A stretch of DNA of 64,000 bases from NCBI RefSeq assembly GCF_022524485.1, contig NZ_JAKXMK010000033.1, positions 41,543-105,542 on the forward strand, in the 5' to 3' direction. The first letter of the stretch is position 1, and every line of letters begins with the position of its first letter. The translations under genes were made by a program, and so were the position numbers. The notes under the pieces are model-generated. The model ran no database searches, was not told the DNA's origin, and worked only from the letters and a program-made list of their open reading frames with translations. Source of the DNA: Pseudonocardia alaniniphila. Its GTDB lineage: Bacteria > Actinomycetota > Actinomycetes > Mycobacteriales > Pseudonocardiaceae. Shown here in pieces: positions 9,289 through 17,835 of the stretch.

Positions 9289-10440
9289 TCACCGTGATCG
9301 GGGATCGGCTGCCACAGGATCGGCAGGCGCGGGCTCGCGGGGATTCGCGGTGCCGAAGTCGTCGGCCACGAGTGCGGTGAGCTCGAGAACAGCGTCGACG
9401 GTGCTGCGACGTAGTGCATCCATGTCGATCCGGCCGCCGGTGGCGAGATGCGGGTCGTGGGGCAGATCGATCACGGCCCGGCAGCGCGCCGCGAAGTGCG
9501 CGCGCAGCCGGGTGGTGTCCACCTCCTTGCTCGTGCGGTCGCCGGCGAGCGCCACGACGGCGTTGCCGACGAGGTCGCGGTGGCCGTGCGCCACCAGCCA
9601 GTCGAGCGTCTTGCTGGCCCGGCTGGCGCTGTCGAGCGTGAGCGCGCCCACCACCACCAGGGTGTCGGTCCGCGCGAGGATCCCGTCCATCGCCGAGTGC
9701 AGGATGCCGGTGCCGGAGTCGGTGACGACGATGTTGTAGAAGCGCCGGAGCACGCGGCACACCTGCTCGTACTCCGCGCGGTTGAAGGCCTCGCTCCGGG
9801 CGGGATCCTGCTCCGAGGCCAGCACCTGCAGCCGGCCCGCGAGACTCGTGAACCGGGCGACGTCCGGAAGCGCCCGCACGCCGTCGATGTGCTCGATCAG
9901 CTCGCGCACCGTGACGCCGGGCTCGCCGGTCAGGCGGTCGGCGAGCGTTCCCGCGTCGGGATCGGCATCGAGCGCGACGACGCGGTCGCCTCGGTGCTCG
10001 GCGAGCGTCAGACCGAGCAGGGCCGCGACCGTCGTCTTGCCCACCCCACCCTTGATGGAGGAGACCGCGATCTGGTGCGGCCCGTCCAGTGGCCGGCGGA
10101 TGCGCAGCGTCAGGCCCTGCCGGTGGCGTTCGGCAGGGCCGGCGCCAGGATTGATCACCCCGCCGCTGAGGGTGTGAACCGCCCGCCTCCAGCCTGCGGT
10201 GGGTGGGTCGGAGCGGCGCCGGACGATCGTGTCGTCCGTCAGTTGCGCCGCGCTCCCAGCGGTGCGCTCGTCCGCAGCCGGACCCTCTCCCGGACCGCTC
10301 GGGGTGCGGGCGGGCTCGACCACCGGCTCCTCGGACGATGACGGCTCGTTCCCGGCCTCGGTGTGTGGCAACGGCTCCGGATCGGCCGGCACGTCCGGCG
10401 CATGATCGGTGTCCGATGACACGAAGGCTCGCTTGGGCAT
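9289..10440 (-). CDS. EspI/MinD-like P-loop ATPase, copy A
   Basis: ATG at 10438-10440 follows a G-rich Shine-Dalgarno. The product is 383 aa. Residues 1-~65 are acidic and Pro/Ser/Glu-rich; ~67-105 carry the block LTDDTIVRRRSDPPTAGWRR then GGVINPG, which resembles the segment before the ATPase domain of mycobacterial EspI. The SIMIBI ATPase domain follows: deviant Walker A KGGVGKTT at about residue 130, a DADPDAGTLADRL block, then VVTDSGTG as switch II, where classical MinD has DxPPG. The signature TSLAGRLQVLASEQDPA is shared with the two other copies in the window. EspI is a membrane-proximal ATPase regulating ESX-1 secretion, so a role in assembling or positioning an envelope machine is plausible. 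No ESX core gene is present here. Confidence 0.85.
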   Translation of the reverse strand: MPKRAFVSSDTDHAPDVPADPEPLPHTEAGNEPSSSEEPVVEPARTPSGPGEGPAADERTAGSAAQLTDDTIVRRRSDPPTAGWRRAVHTLSGGVINPGAGPAERHRQGLTLRIRRPLDGPHQIAVSSIKGGVGKTTVAALLGLTLAEHRGDRVVALDADPDAGTLADRLTGEPGVTVRELIEHIDGVRALPDVARFTSLAGRLQVLASEQDPARSEAFNRAEYEQVCRVLRRFYNIVVTDSGTGILHSAMDGILARTDTLVVVGALTLDSASRASKTLDWLVAHGHRDLVGNAVVALAGDRTSKEVDTTRLRAHFAARCRAVIDLPHDPHLATGGRIDMDALRRSTVDAVLELTALVADDFGTANPREPAPADPVAADPRSR

Positions 10441-10997
10441 GTTCCCCCCACCTGCACGGCGACGGCCGATGCTGGAACCGGACAGTCGGCCGGATGCTAC
10501 GAGATCGAGAGATCCCGCATGATCACCGCCGACGGGATCCTACGCACGTTCGCTCAGCAGACGGTGATCACCGGGAGAACCATCCGTACACCCTCGTACG
10601 TTCAGAAATCGCAATATATCCGGGGATCATGGCCCAATCCGGGCATATCATGATCATGTGGATGGTCGGCGCGTAACGCCGAAGGGCGATCGCGGCGATG
10701 AGTGATCGGTTGCGGTTCGGGCTCGCCGGTCATTGCGCGCTCACCCCGGCACACCGACGACGGCACGGCCGTCGCGGCATCGTGCTGGCATCGGCGTGGC
10801 AATACCGTCGGCCACACTCGCGATCATGGGGCGTCGTGTGCTGGGAGGGCCACAGCGAGGCCTGCGTGTGCAGTGGTGGAGATGCAAGGGGGCAGGCGCG
10901 CTTGCGGGTTGTGCCCGGAAGTGTTCCGGCCGCCGGCTGGGCGACACGGTGAGACGCGTGAGCATCGCGCAGGCGTGAACTCGCCAGGGGGGACGAC
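10441..10997. other. Divergent intergenic region with an AT-rich island
   Basis: The 557 bases between EspI-like copy A and the membrane coiled-coil gene contain no gene I can support. Around 10605-10660 the sequence is unusually AT-rich for this genome (for instance GCAATATATC at 10611-10620) and holds a perfect 10-base palindrome, CATGATCATG, at 10649-10658. This is the likely promoter/operator region for one or both divergent genes. Confidence 0.4.
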
Positions 10998-13310
10998 ATG
11001 ACCGAGGAGCCGACCGCCTGCGCCCTACCCGGGTGCAGCGCCACGATCGAACAGCCGCAGGACGGCGGGCCGCCCCGGCGCTACTGCTCGCCCGCCCACC
11101 GGGCGGCCGCACGCAAGCAACGCCACGTGGCCGCCCAGACCGAGGCCGAGGAAGCAGGCCCGGCAGCACCCGCGGCCCTGACCGTCCCTACGGCACCGGC
11201 AGAGTCGACCGAGCCGGCAGCGGCCGAGCCTCTTCCACCGAGTCGCCCCTCCGCGAAGCCGTGGAGCGCTGCCGCCAGCTGGCTGATCACACCGACGCCG
11301 GCGCCACCGCCACGACCCGTCCGCCCGGCGGGGGAGAACCGCGGCACCGCGCGGAGCGCCGGTGAGCGCAAGCGCGCCGCCGTGCTGCTACGTCAGCGAG
11401 CAGTCGCGAGCATCGCGGTCGCGAGCCTGATCGCCGGAGGCGGCGGGTACCTGCTGACGCAGACGCCGGTTCCGGTCGCCCCACCGCCGCCTCCGCCCGC
11501 CGCACCCCAGCCCTCGGCGGACCCTGCGCAGTGGGCAGCCAGGGCAGAGATCGTTCTCGCCTCGATCAACAAGCAGCTCGACACGGTCGCGGTCACCGAG
11601 GCGAGCTGGAACCGGCTCCCCGAGGCTCAGCGCGCCGGACAACCGGCCGCACTCCAAGCCCTCCAGGAGCGCAAGGCGCTGCTGGAGCAGCAGCGCGCCA
11701 CACTGCAGTCGCAGATCAGCGCGTTCCGCTCCCTGCCGGACGTCACCACCGACCTCACCACCGCCCAGGCGCAGCTCGACGCCGTGGAACGGGCGCTCCG
11801 CACGGCCCCACCGGAACCGGCCAGCCCCGACCAGGCCGAGACCATCCGCACCCTCGCGGCCCAACGCGACGTGCATCGCCAGCAGCGCGACTACAACTCC
11901 CAGGAGCTCGAGGTCCTGCGCCACGGCGTCGACGAGGCGGTCTCCGCACCACTCCCGGACGCGAGCGACCACACCACGTCGATTGCGCAGCAGGTCATCG
12001 CGCTGATCGAGAAGCGGCCCGACCCGAAGCCGCGGGCGCAGAAACCGCAGCAGGAGCTGGCGATCGCTCCCCGCCGGGAGAGCACACGCGAGGAGCGGAA
12101 CACCGTGAGCTCCACGGCCCCGCCCGACCCGTCCCGGCCGAAGGCCGACGGACGCTCCACCACCGACCTGGCCATGGCGTTGCGCGGCAACAACGGTGCC
12201 GGCAACGGTGCGCAGGGTGGGGCGACGAACGTCGCAGCGAGCGCGGTCCGCACGGGTGGTGCGGTGCTCCGTACCGCAGGCGACGTCGTGGACACCGCCC
12301 GGCAGGTCGTCACCGGCCGGTCCGACTCCGACCGGGAGCCCGGCGCCGACAGGCAGTCCGGCTCCCGCGACCGCAACGAGCAGTCCTCCGAACGCGTACG
12401 GCCGGTCAGCAACGTCGTCGACACCGTCACCGGATCACTGCTGGGCCGCTCCGACGAGCGCCGCGGTTCGTCGGAGAGCGGCTCGTCGAACCGGTCCGAC
12501 TCCGGCAACCGCTCCGACTCCGACCGGAAGCCCAGCACCGACAGGCAGTCCGGCTCCAGCGACCGCAACGAGCAGTCCTCCGAACGCGTCCGGCCGGTCA
12601 GCAACGTCGTCGACACAGTGACCGGATCACTGCTCGGCCGCGGCAGCGAGCGGCGCACGTCGTCGGAGAGCGGCTCGTCCAAGGGGTCCACGCCCGCCGG
12701 CAAGGCCGAGCGCAGTCAGAGCGGCAACGCCCGCACCCCCACGAGCTCCTCGGCGTCGCGCGGCGATCGGCAGCAGACATCCGCACGGTCGACGGCCGGC
12801 AAGCAGCAGCCGAAGGAGAACACGCCGCGCGGCAAGGCGGAGCGCCTCAAGGACCGCGTGGGCACGGCCCTCGGAAATGCAGGACGGGTGCTCGACCCTG
12901 GGCAGGCGCGGGGCGGCTCGAAGGAAGGCAAGTCCGGCTCCGAGGGCGCACGCGCCGGGAACGACCGCTCGGCCGCGAAGGGCGAGGGGCGCGGCACGGC
13001 CACACGCAACAACGCTGCCGGTGGCAGCAGGTCCGGCTCGTCCACCGACTCCGGCTCCACCGGCCGGGCCACGTCACCGTCCAAGTCCTCGTCCACCTCG
13101 AAGAGCGGTGGCAGCACGGCCGGAAGCAAGAAGAGCAGCACGACCACGAGCCCCGGCACCAAGACGGCGCGCAACAAGAAGAGCACCAAGACCGGCCCGA
13201 GCAGCGGCAACACCGCGTCGAGGAGCACCAGCGGCGGCAGCAAGAGCGACGCCGGGAAGAGCAGCTCGGGCGGGTCGTCCAAGTCGGGCGGGTCCGGAGC
13301 CAAGAAGTAG
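10998..13310 (+). CDS. Zinc-finger-fronted, membrane-spanning coiled-coil protein with Ser/Lys-rich tail
   Basis: ATG 10998 follows GGGGGGACGAC. The product is 770 aa. Residues 8-34 form a probable zinc site, C8-x4-C13-x16-C30-x3-H34 (ACALPGC, RRYCSPAHR). Residues ~40-130 are Ala/Pro-rich; a single transmembrane helix spans ~133-152 (AVASIAVASLIAGGGGYLL), followed by a polyproline turn. Residues ~175-330 are Gln/Glu/Ala-rich coiled coil. The rest is low complexity: Arg/Ser/Asp-rich with a 64-residue tandem repeat (~442-562), ending in a Ser/Lys/Gly/Thr tail (KSSSTSKSGG, AGSKKSSTTT, GGSGAKK). With a cytoplasmic zinc finger, most of the protein would be outside the membrane. It sits among three EspI-like ATPase genes, and its tail resembles the SEKK/TEKK stalk of the giant gene at the left edge. 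No family is recognised; it may be a membrane receptor or anchor for the ATPases (inference). Confidence 0.75.
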   Translation: MTEEPTACALPGCSATIEQPQDGGPPRRYCSPAHRAAARKQRHVAAQTEAEEAGPAAPAALTVPTAPAESTEPAAAEPLPPSRPSAKPWSAAASWLITPTPAPPPRPVRPAGENRGTARSAGERKRAAVLLRQRAVASIAVASLIAGGGGYLLTQTPVPVAPPPPPPAAPQPSADPAQWAARAEIVLASINKQLDTVAVTEASWNRLPEAQRAGQPAALQALQERKALLEQQRATLQSQISAFRSLPDVTTDLTTAQAQLDAVERALRTAPPEPASPDQAETIRTLAAQRDVHRQQRDYNSQELEVLRHGVDEAVSAPLPDASDHTTSIAQQVIALIEKRPDPKPRAQKPQQELAIAPRRESTREERNTVSSTAPPDPSRPKADGRSTTDLAMALRGNNGAGNGAQGGATNVAASAVRTGGAVLRTAGDVVDTARQVVTGRSDSDREPGADRQSGSRDRNEQSSERVRPVSNVVDTVTGSLLGRSDERRGSSESGSSNRSDSGNRSDSDRKPSTDRQSGSSDRNEQSSERVRPVSNVVDTVTGSLLGRGSERRTSSESGSSKGSTPAGKAERSQSGNARTPTSSSASRGDRQQTSARSTAGKQQPKENTPRGKAERLKDRVGTALGNAGRVLDPGQARGGSKEGKSGSEGARAGNDRSAAKGEGRGTATRNNAAGGSRSGSSTDSGSTGRATSPSKSSSTSKSGGSTAGSKKSSTTTSPGTKTARNKKSTKTGPSSGNTASRSTSGGSKSDAGKSSSGGSSKSGGSGAKK
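12321..12682 (+). repeat. In-frame tandem repeat, 192-bp period (1.9 copies)
   Basis: Two near-identical segments start at 12321 and 12513, exactly 192 bases (64 codons) apart. They encode an Asp/Arg/Ser-rich stretch followed by the conserved segment NEQSSERVRPVSNVVDTVTG. Most differences are single-base changes, so this is a recent in-frame duplication inside the coiled-coil membrane protein gene. Confidence 0.85.
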
Positions 13311-13330
13311 TCGTCGGCCATGAGCTGATC

Positions 13331-13359
13331 GACCCGGCGGTGCCGGGACGTGCCGGGTC
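13331..13359 (+). terminator. Possible terminator hairpin
   Basis: GACCCGGC (13331-13338) pairs with GCCGGGTC (13352-13359) 20 bases after the stop of the coiled-coil membrane protein gene and before the convergent EspI-like copy B. There is no T run, so the call is tentative. Confidence 0.35.
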
Positions 13360-13479
13360 TCCCTGCGGCACGACCGGCACCGTCGCCATGTCAGCACTGT
13401 GGCGAACGACGGCTGCCCGGAGGCTTGCAGCGCCTGCCGCAGCCGGACGGCTCGGGTAGGCGCCGACGAACCGGGCTGC

Positions 13480-14568
13480 TCAACCGAGGCTCGGCACCTG
13501 CTCCGGAGCGACCTCCGCACGCGGGACTCGCGGGCCGAAGCCGTCGGCGAGCAGCGCGGCGAGATGCAGGAAGGCGTCGTGCGTGGCCGGCCGCAGCCGG
13601 GCGAGCTCGATACGACCGCCGGTGGCGAGGTGGGGGTCGTGGGGCACCTCGACCACCTCGCGGCAGCGGGCCTCGAAATGGCCCCTGACGCGCTTGAGGT
13701 CGACCTCCTTGCTCATGCGGTCGCAGCTCAGCACCACCACGGAGTCGGCCACCTGCGGGCCGTGGCCGTGCGCGATCAGCCAGTCGAGCGTCTTGCTCGC
13801 CCGGCTCGCACCGTCGACCGTGGGGGCGCCCACGATCACCAGGCTGTCGGCCAGCGCGAGCGTGCCCTCCATCGCGGAGTGCACGAGGCCGGTGCCCGAG
13901 TCGGTGATCACCACGTTGTAGAAGCGGGTGATCACCTCGCAGACCTGCTCGTACTCGGTGCGGTTGAACGCCTCGCTCATCGCGGGGTCCTGTTCGGACG
14001 CGAGCACCTGCAGCCGGCCCGCGAGGCTCGTGTACCGAGCGACGTCGGTGAGCGAGTGGGTGGCGGCGATGTTGTCGAGCAAGCTGCGGACCGTCACCGC
14101 GGTCTCGGTCGTCAGCCGATCGGCCAGCGTGCCGGCGTCGGGGTTCGCGTCGAGCGCGATCACCCGGTCGCCGCGGTTCTCGGCGAGCACGAGCCCGAGG
14201 CACGCCGACACCGTGGTCTTGCCGACCCCGCCCTTCAGTGAGCTGACAGCGATCTGGTGCGAGCCGGGAAGCGGACGCCGGATCCGGCGCAGCTGGTCCT
14301 GGCGCCGGCGTTCGGCGGCCCCGACGCCCGGGTTCACGAGCCCTCCGGTGATCGTGTAGAGCGCAGCGCGCCACCCGTGCTGCGGGCGGTCGCTGCGGAA
14401 ACGCACGATCGAGTCCTCGGTGAGCTCGGCGGCGCTGCCTGCGTCGGGCCGGGAGCGGTTGGGCCGGTCGGCCGCCGGCTCCGGCCCCACCGGGGCGCTC
14501 ACCGGCTCGGGGTCGTCGGACGACGCCTCCGGCCGATCGCCTGCGACCGTCTCGTTCGGCTGTGTCAT
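13480..14568 (-). CDS. EspI/MinD-like P-loop ATPase, copy B
   Basis: The product is 362 aa from ATG 14568. The acidic, Pro/Asp-rich N-terminus (~60 aa) is followed by the block LTEDSIVRFRSDRPQHGWR and GGLVNPG, then the ATPase domain: KGGVGKTT at about residue 112, LDANPDAGTLADRL, TSLAGRLQVLASEQDPA, and VVITDSGTG. The C-terminus keeps the LPHDPHLATGGRI block found in the other two copies. It is the second of two tandem minus-strand copies, 154 bases downstream of copy C. It is convergent with the coiled-coil membrane protein gene. The three paralogues diverge most in their N-termini, so they may serve different partners while sharing one ATPase mechanism (inference). Confidence 0.85.
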   Translation of the reverse strand: MTQPNETVAGDRPEASSDDPEPVSAPVGPEPAADRPNRSRPDAGSAAELTEDSIVRFRSDRPQHGWRAALYTITGGLVNPGVGAAERRRQDQLRRIRRPLPGSHQIAVSSLKGGVGKTTVSACLGLVLAENRGDRVIALDANPDAGTLADRLTTETAVTVRSLLDNIAATHSLTDVARYTSLAGRLQVLASEQDPAMSEAFNRTEYEQVCEVITRFYNVVITDSGTGLVHSAMEGTLALADSLVIVGAPTVDGASRASKTLDWLIAHGHGPQVADSVVVLSCDRMSKEVDLKRVRGHFEARCREVVEVPHDPHLATGGRIELARLRPATHDAFLHLAALLADGFGPRVPRAEVAPEQVPSLG

Positions 14569-14722
14569 GCCCGCTCCGCCCCCGGATGCGCGCCTGTGGC
14601 GGCGCTCCGATCGCCGTGTGCGGCAGCCGCCGCGATGGTGCTCTCCCGGCTGCTCACCGCCACCATTCCCCCGTGATCACGGGCCCGCGCCCGAAACGCG
14701 GGCAGGGTACCGCTCCAGATGA

Positions 14723-15856
14723 TCACTGCGGGCCGGCGGTGGCGTCCGGCGATGTCACGAACCGGTCGGCCATGAGCGCGGCCAGGCGGTAGGCCGCGTG
14801 CCGTGTGGAGGGGCGCAGCCGGGCCAGCTCGACCCGGCCGCCCGTGGCGAGGTGTGGGTCGTGCGGAAGCTCGACGACGGCCCGGCAACGGGTCGTGAAG
14901 TGCTCGCTGATGCGGGCGCGGTCGACCTCGGCGCTGACCCGGTCGCACGACAGCACCACCACGGCCTCGGACGCCAGCTCGGCGTGGCCGTGCGCGTGCA
15001 GCCAGTCGAGGGTCTTACTCGCGCGGCCCGCCCCGTCCACCGTGGGCGCGCCGACGACGATGATGCTGTCGGCGAGCTTGAGGGTGCCCTCCATCGCGGA
15101 GTGCACGAGCCCGGTGCCCGAGTCGGTGATGATGATGTTGAAGAAGCGGTCGAGCAGCTCGCAGATCGCCTCGTACTCCTCGCGGTTGAACGCGTCGCTC
15201 GATGCGGGGTCCTGCTCCGAGGCGAGCACCTGTAGTCGGCCGGCAAGGCTCGTGTAGCGCGACACCTCGGTCCAGGAGTGGATGCGGGCGATGTCACGCA
15301 GCAACTCCCGGACCGTCACCGACGACTCGCCGGTGAGGCGGTCGGCCAACGTGCCGGCATCGGGGTTCGCGTCGAGCACGATCACCCGGTCGCCCCGGTT
15401 CTCCGCCATGACGAGGCCGAGCAGCGTGGCGACCGTGGTCTTCCCGACGCCACCCTTGATCGACGTCACCGCGATGCGGTGCGACTGCAGCAGCGGATGG
15501 CGGATGCGGTGCAACTGGTCGCGCCACTGCACCTCGGCAGGGCTCGGGCCGGGGTTCACCAGGCCGCCGGTGGCCCGCAGCACCGCACGGCGCCAACCGG
15601 AAGCGGGCTCGTCGGGCCGGGCCCGCAGGATCGTCTCGGAGCTCAGCTCCCCTGCCGTGCCCGGTGTGCCGTCCTGCTGCTGCGAGGTGATCGGGGACCG
15701 ATCTCCTGTCGAGCCCACTGCACCCACGTGTTCTCCCGGCCCTTCCGGACCTGCGTGCCGCCGGTCGGTCGTCGTGGCCCCCGGACGGGGTTCCAGCCGG
15801 TACCCGTACCGCTCCCACCACACGGACGGGTCGGGTTCGACGGGGCGGCTCGCCAC
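14723..15856 (-). CDS. EspI/MinD-like P-loop ATPase, copy C
   Basis: The product is 377 aa from GTG 15856 (MASRPVEPDPSVWWERYGYR). Its N-terminus (~75 aa) differs from copies A and B and is rich in aromatic and Arg residues at the very start. The EspI-type block LSSETILRARPDEPASGWRR and GGLVNPG precedes the ATPase domain with KGGVGKTT near residue 133, LDANPDAGTLADRL, TSLAGRLQVLASEQDPA and IIITDSGTG. It is the upstream member of the B/C pair and lies 81 bases from the end of sepIVA, on the same strand, so sepIVA, C and B could be co-transcribed. The start is uncertain within a few codons because no strong Shine-Dalgarno is visible. Confidence 0.82.
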   Translation of the reverse strand: MASRPVEPDPSVWWERYGYRLEPRPGATTTDRRHAGPEGPGEHVGAVGSTGDRSPITSQQQDGTPGTAGELSSETILRARPDEPASGWRRAVLRATGGLVNPGPSPAEVQWRDQLHRIRHPLLQSHRIAVTSIKGGVGKTTVATLLGLVMAENRGDRVIVLDANPDAGTLADRLTGESSVTVRELLRDIARIHSWTEVSRYTSLAGRLQVLASEQDPASSDAFNREEYEAICELLDRFFNIIITDSGTGLVHSAMEGTLKLADSIIVVGAPTVDGAGRASKTLDWLHAHGHAELASEAVVVLSCDRVSAEVDRARISEHFTTRCRAVVELPHDPHLATGGRVELARLRPSTRHAAYRLAALMADRFVTSPDATAGPQ

Positions 15857-15937
15857 CCGCAGAGGGTAACGCGGTGACGATCACCGTCCAGCCGAAAGTG
15901 ACCGAGTGGTGATCCGTTCGGCCGTATCCGCTGTGGG

Positions 15938-16693
15938 CTATTCGATGAGGTCCATGCCGGTGCCCGAGCGGCCGTTCGACAGTCCCGTCGGAGCGCCGCT
16001 CGGGGGGCCGCCGCGCCACATCTGGGTGCGGCCGCGGGAGACCGTACGCAAGGCCTTGGTAAGGGTGTCCTCGAACTCCGCGAGCTTTGCGTCGACGTAG
16101 CCGTCGCACTCCTGGCGCAGCCGATCCACCTCGCTGTCGGCCTCGTCGACGATCCGGGCCGCCTCGGCGTTGGCCGCGCGCACCACCTCGGTCTGCGACA
16201 CCAGCCGGGCCTGCTCGGCCTGTCCGTCCGCGACGTAACGGTCATGGGCGGCACGGCCGGCGTGGGCGAGCCGGTCGGCATCGATCTGGGCCCGGTCGGT
16301 CAGCTCGGTGTACTGGCGGCGTCCGTCGGTGACGGCCCGCTCGGCGTCGTGCCGGGCCTTCGCGAGGAGCTGTTCGGCCTCCGCGCGCGCCTCGGCGACC
16401 ATGCGCTCGGCCTCGGACTGCGCCTCGGCGAGCATCTCCTCGGCGTCGGTCTGCGCGGTCGACCGCGTCTGCTCGGCCTCCTGCGCCGCGTCGTCCACCA
16501 GCTCGTCACGGCGGTCGAGCACATCCTGGGCGTCGTCCAGTTCACCGGGTAACGCCTCGCGGACGTCGTCGAGCAGCTCGAGCACGTCACCACGAGGTAC
16601 GACGCAGTTCGAGGTCATCGGGACACCCCGAGCCTCCTCGACCAGCGTGACCAGCGCGTCGAGCGATTCGAAGACCCGGTACACGCTGGGCAT
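15938..16693 (-). CDS. sepIVA: SepIVA-like DivIVA-family septation/polar growth protein
   Basis: The product is 251 aa from ATG 16693. The N-terminus MPSVYRVFESLDALVTLVEE, with the following PRGDVLELLDDVREALPGEL and LDDAQDVLDRRDEL, matches the N-terminal block of mycobacterial SepIVA (Rv2927c). Residues ~75-215 are an almost continuous heptad-rich coiled coil (AEEMLAEAQSEAERMVAEA, LVSQTEVVRAANAEAARIVD). The C-terminal tail is Gly/Arg/Ser-rich. SepIVA is a cytoplasmic scaffold needed for septation and envelope growth in mycobacteria. It lies immediately upstream of two EspI-like ATPases on the same strand and downstream of coaD. The low-complexity tail after ~225 differs from the mycobacterial protein. 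Confidence 0.88.
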   Translation of the reverse strand: MPSVYRVFESLDALVTLVEEARGVPMTSNCVVPRGDVLELLDDVREALPGELDDAQDVLDRRDELVDDAAQEAEQTRSTAQTDAEEMLAEAQSEAERMVAEARAEAEQLLAKARHDAERAVTDGRRQYTELTDRAQIDADRLAHAGRAAHDRYVADGQAEQARLVSQTEVVRAANAEAARIVDEADSEVDRLRQECDGYVDAKLAEFEDTLTKALRTVSRGRTQMWRGGPPSGAPTGLSNGRSGTGMDLIE

Positions 16694-16760
16694 CCTCTCA
16701 CCGCGGCAGCCCGTGCCGCGTCATTCCGAGCACCCGCGTGTCAAGTTCCGAACGGGTGAC

Positions 16761-17243
16761 TCAAGCTCGTTCGGCGATCCGTTCGAGCAGGTGGCGGTGC
16801 ACCGACTCCGGCAGAAGGTGCGCGACGTCGCCACCGTACGTCGCCACTTCCTTGACGAGCGAGCTGGACACGAAGCTGTAGTCGGGGCTCGTGGACATGA
16901 AGAGCGTGTCCACGCCGGACAGGCGCTTGTTCATCTGCGCCATCTGCAGCTCGTAGTCGAAGTCGGTGACCACACGCAGGCCCTTGACGATGGCCTGGAT
17001 GTCGTTCTCCTTGCAGTAGTCCACCAGCAGACCGTGGAACGAGGCGACACGGACGTTCGGGTACGGGGCGACGATCTCGCGGAGCAACGCCATCCGCTCG
17101 TCGACGGTGAACAGGCTCTTCTTGTTCTTGTTGATCAGCACGGCGACGACGACCTCGTCGAACAGGGCAGCTGTCCGGCCGATCACATCGAGATGCCCGT
17201 TCGTCGGGGGATCGAACGAACCGGGGCACACGGCACGCGTCAT
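16761..17243 (-). CDS. coaD: Phosphopantetheine adenylyltransferase
   Basis: The product is 160 aa, the normal length for CoaD. It transfers AMP from ATP to 4'-phosphopantetheine to give dephospho-CoA, the penultimate step of coenzyme A synthesis in the cytoplasm. The nucleotidyltransferase motif GSFDPPTNGH near the N-terminus contains the TxGH active-site signature; INKNKKSLF, VKGLRVVTDFDYELQMAQMN and SSLVKEVA are the family's substrate-binding blocks. It follows rsmD by 24 bases on the same strand, the common bacterial rsmD-coaD pairing, and ends the pyc-rsmD-coaD run. Confidence 0.97.
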   Translation of the reverse strand: MTRAVCPGSFDPPTNGHLDVIGRTAALFDEVVVAVLINKNKKSLFTVDERMALLREIVAPYPNVRVASFHGLLVDYCKENDIQAIVKGLRVVTDFDYELQMAQMNKRLSGVDTLFMSTSPDYSFVSSSLVKEVATYGGDVAHLLPESVHRHLLERIAERA

Positions 17244-17267
17244 CTCGGCATCCTCACAATGCGGACG

Positions 17268-17819
17268 CTACCGGAGGCCGACGTGCAGTGCCGTCTCTCC
17301 GTAATGGCGCTCACGAACACCGCGCAGCGGCTCGGGCCACGGGAACGAACCCGAGCGCGCCGAGCGCTCCACCACCACGGTGGCCTCCTCCGCCAGCCAG
17401 CCGTGCGCAGCGGCCGCTGCGAGCCAGCCCGCGACCTCGCTGTCCGGGACGTCGTAGGGCGGATCGACGAGGACGACGTCGTAGGCGCGATCGGCGGTCG
17501 TGGCCAGGACCGACGCCGCCGACGCCGCGCGCACCACCGCACCCGGGAGCCCGAGGGCGTCGATGTTGCGGCGCAGCACGGTGGCCGCGCGCCGGTCCGA
17601 CTCGACGAACAGCGCGTGCGCCGCACCGCGCGAGAGCGCCTCGAGCCCGAGGGCACCCGACCCGGCGCACAGGTCGAGCACGGCCGCGCCGTCGAGTCCC
17701 GGGTCGTTCTCCAGCGCGCTGAACAGCGCTTCGCGAACCCGGTCCGACGTGGGGCGGGTGCCCTTGGCCGGCACCGCGAGGCGGCGCCCTCCGGCGACTC
17801 CGGCGATCACCCGTGTCAT
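17268..17819 (-). CDS. rsmD: 16S rRNA (guanine(966)-N2)-methyltransferase
   Basis: The product is 183 aa from ATG 17819. This SAM-dependent methyltransferase modifies G966 of 16S rRNA in the small subunit. The SAM-binding motif VLDLCAGSGALGLEALSRGA and the catalytic DPPY motif (VLVDPPYD) are both present; the N-terminus MTRVIAGVAGGRRLAVP with GTRPTSDRVREALFSAL is typical. The start lies 16 bases after the pyc stop, and coaD follows 24 bases downstream, so all three are probably one transcript. Confidence 0.96.
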   Translation of the reverse strand: MTRVIAGVAGGRRLAVPAKGTRPTSDRVREALFSALENDPGLDGAAVLDLCAGSGALGLEALSRGAAHALFVESDRRAATVLRRNIDALGLPGAVVRAASAASVLATTADRAYDVVLVDPPYDVPDSEVAGWLAAAAAHGWLAEEATVVVERSARSGSFPWPEPLRGVRERHYGETALHVGLR

Positions 17820-17835
17820 GCGGCTCCGCCGTGCC

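Noticed and set aside
1..16700. A full type VII secretion locus around the EspI-like ATPases
   Set aside because: No EccB, EccC, EccD, EccE, mycosin or WXG100-type gene is present in the window.
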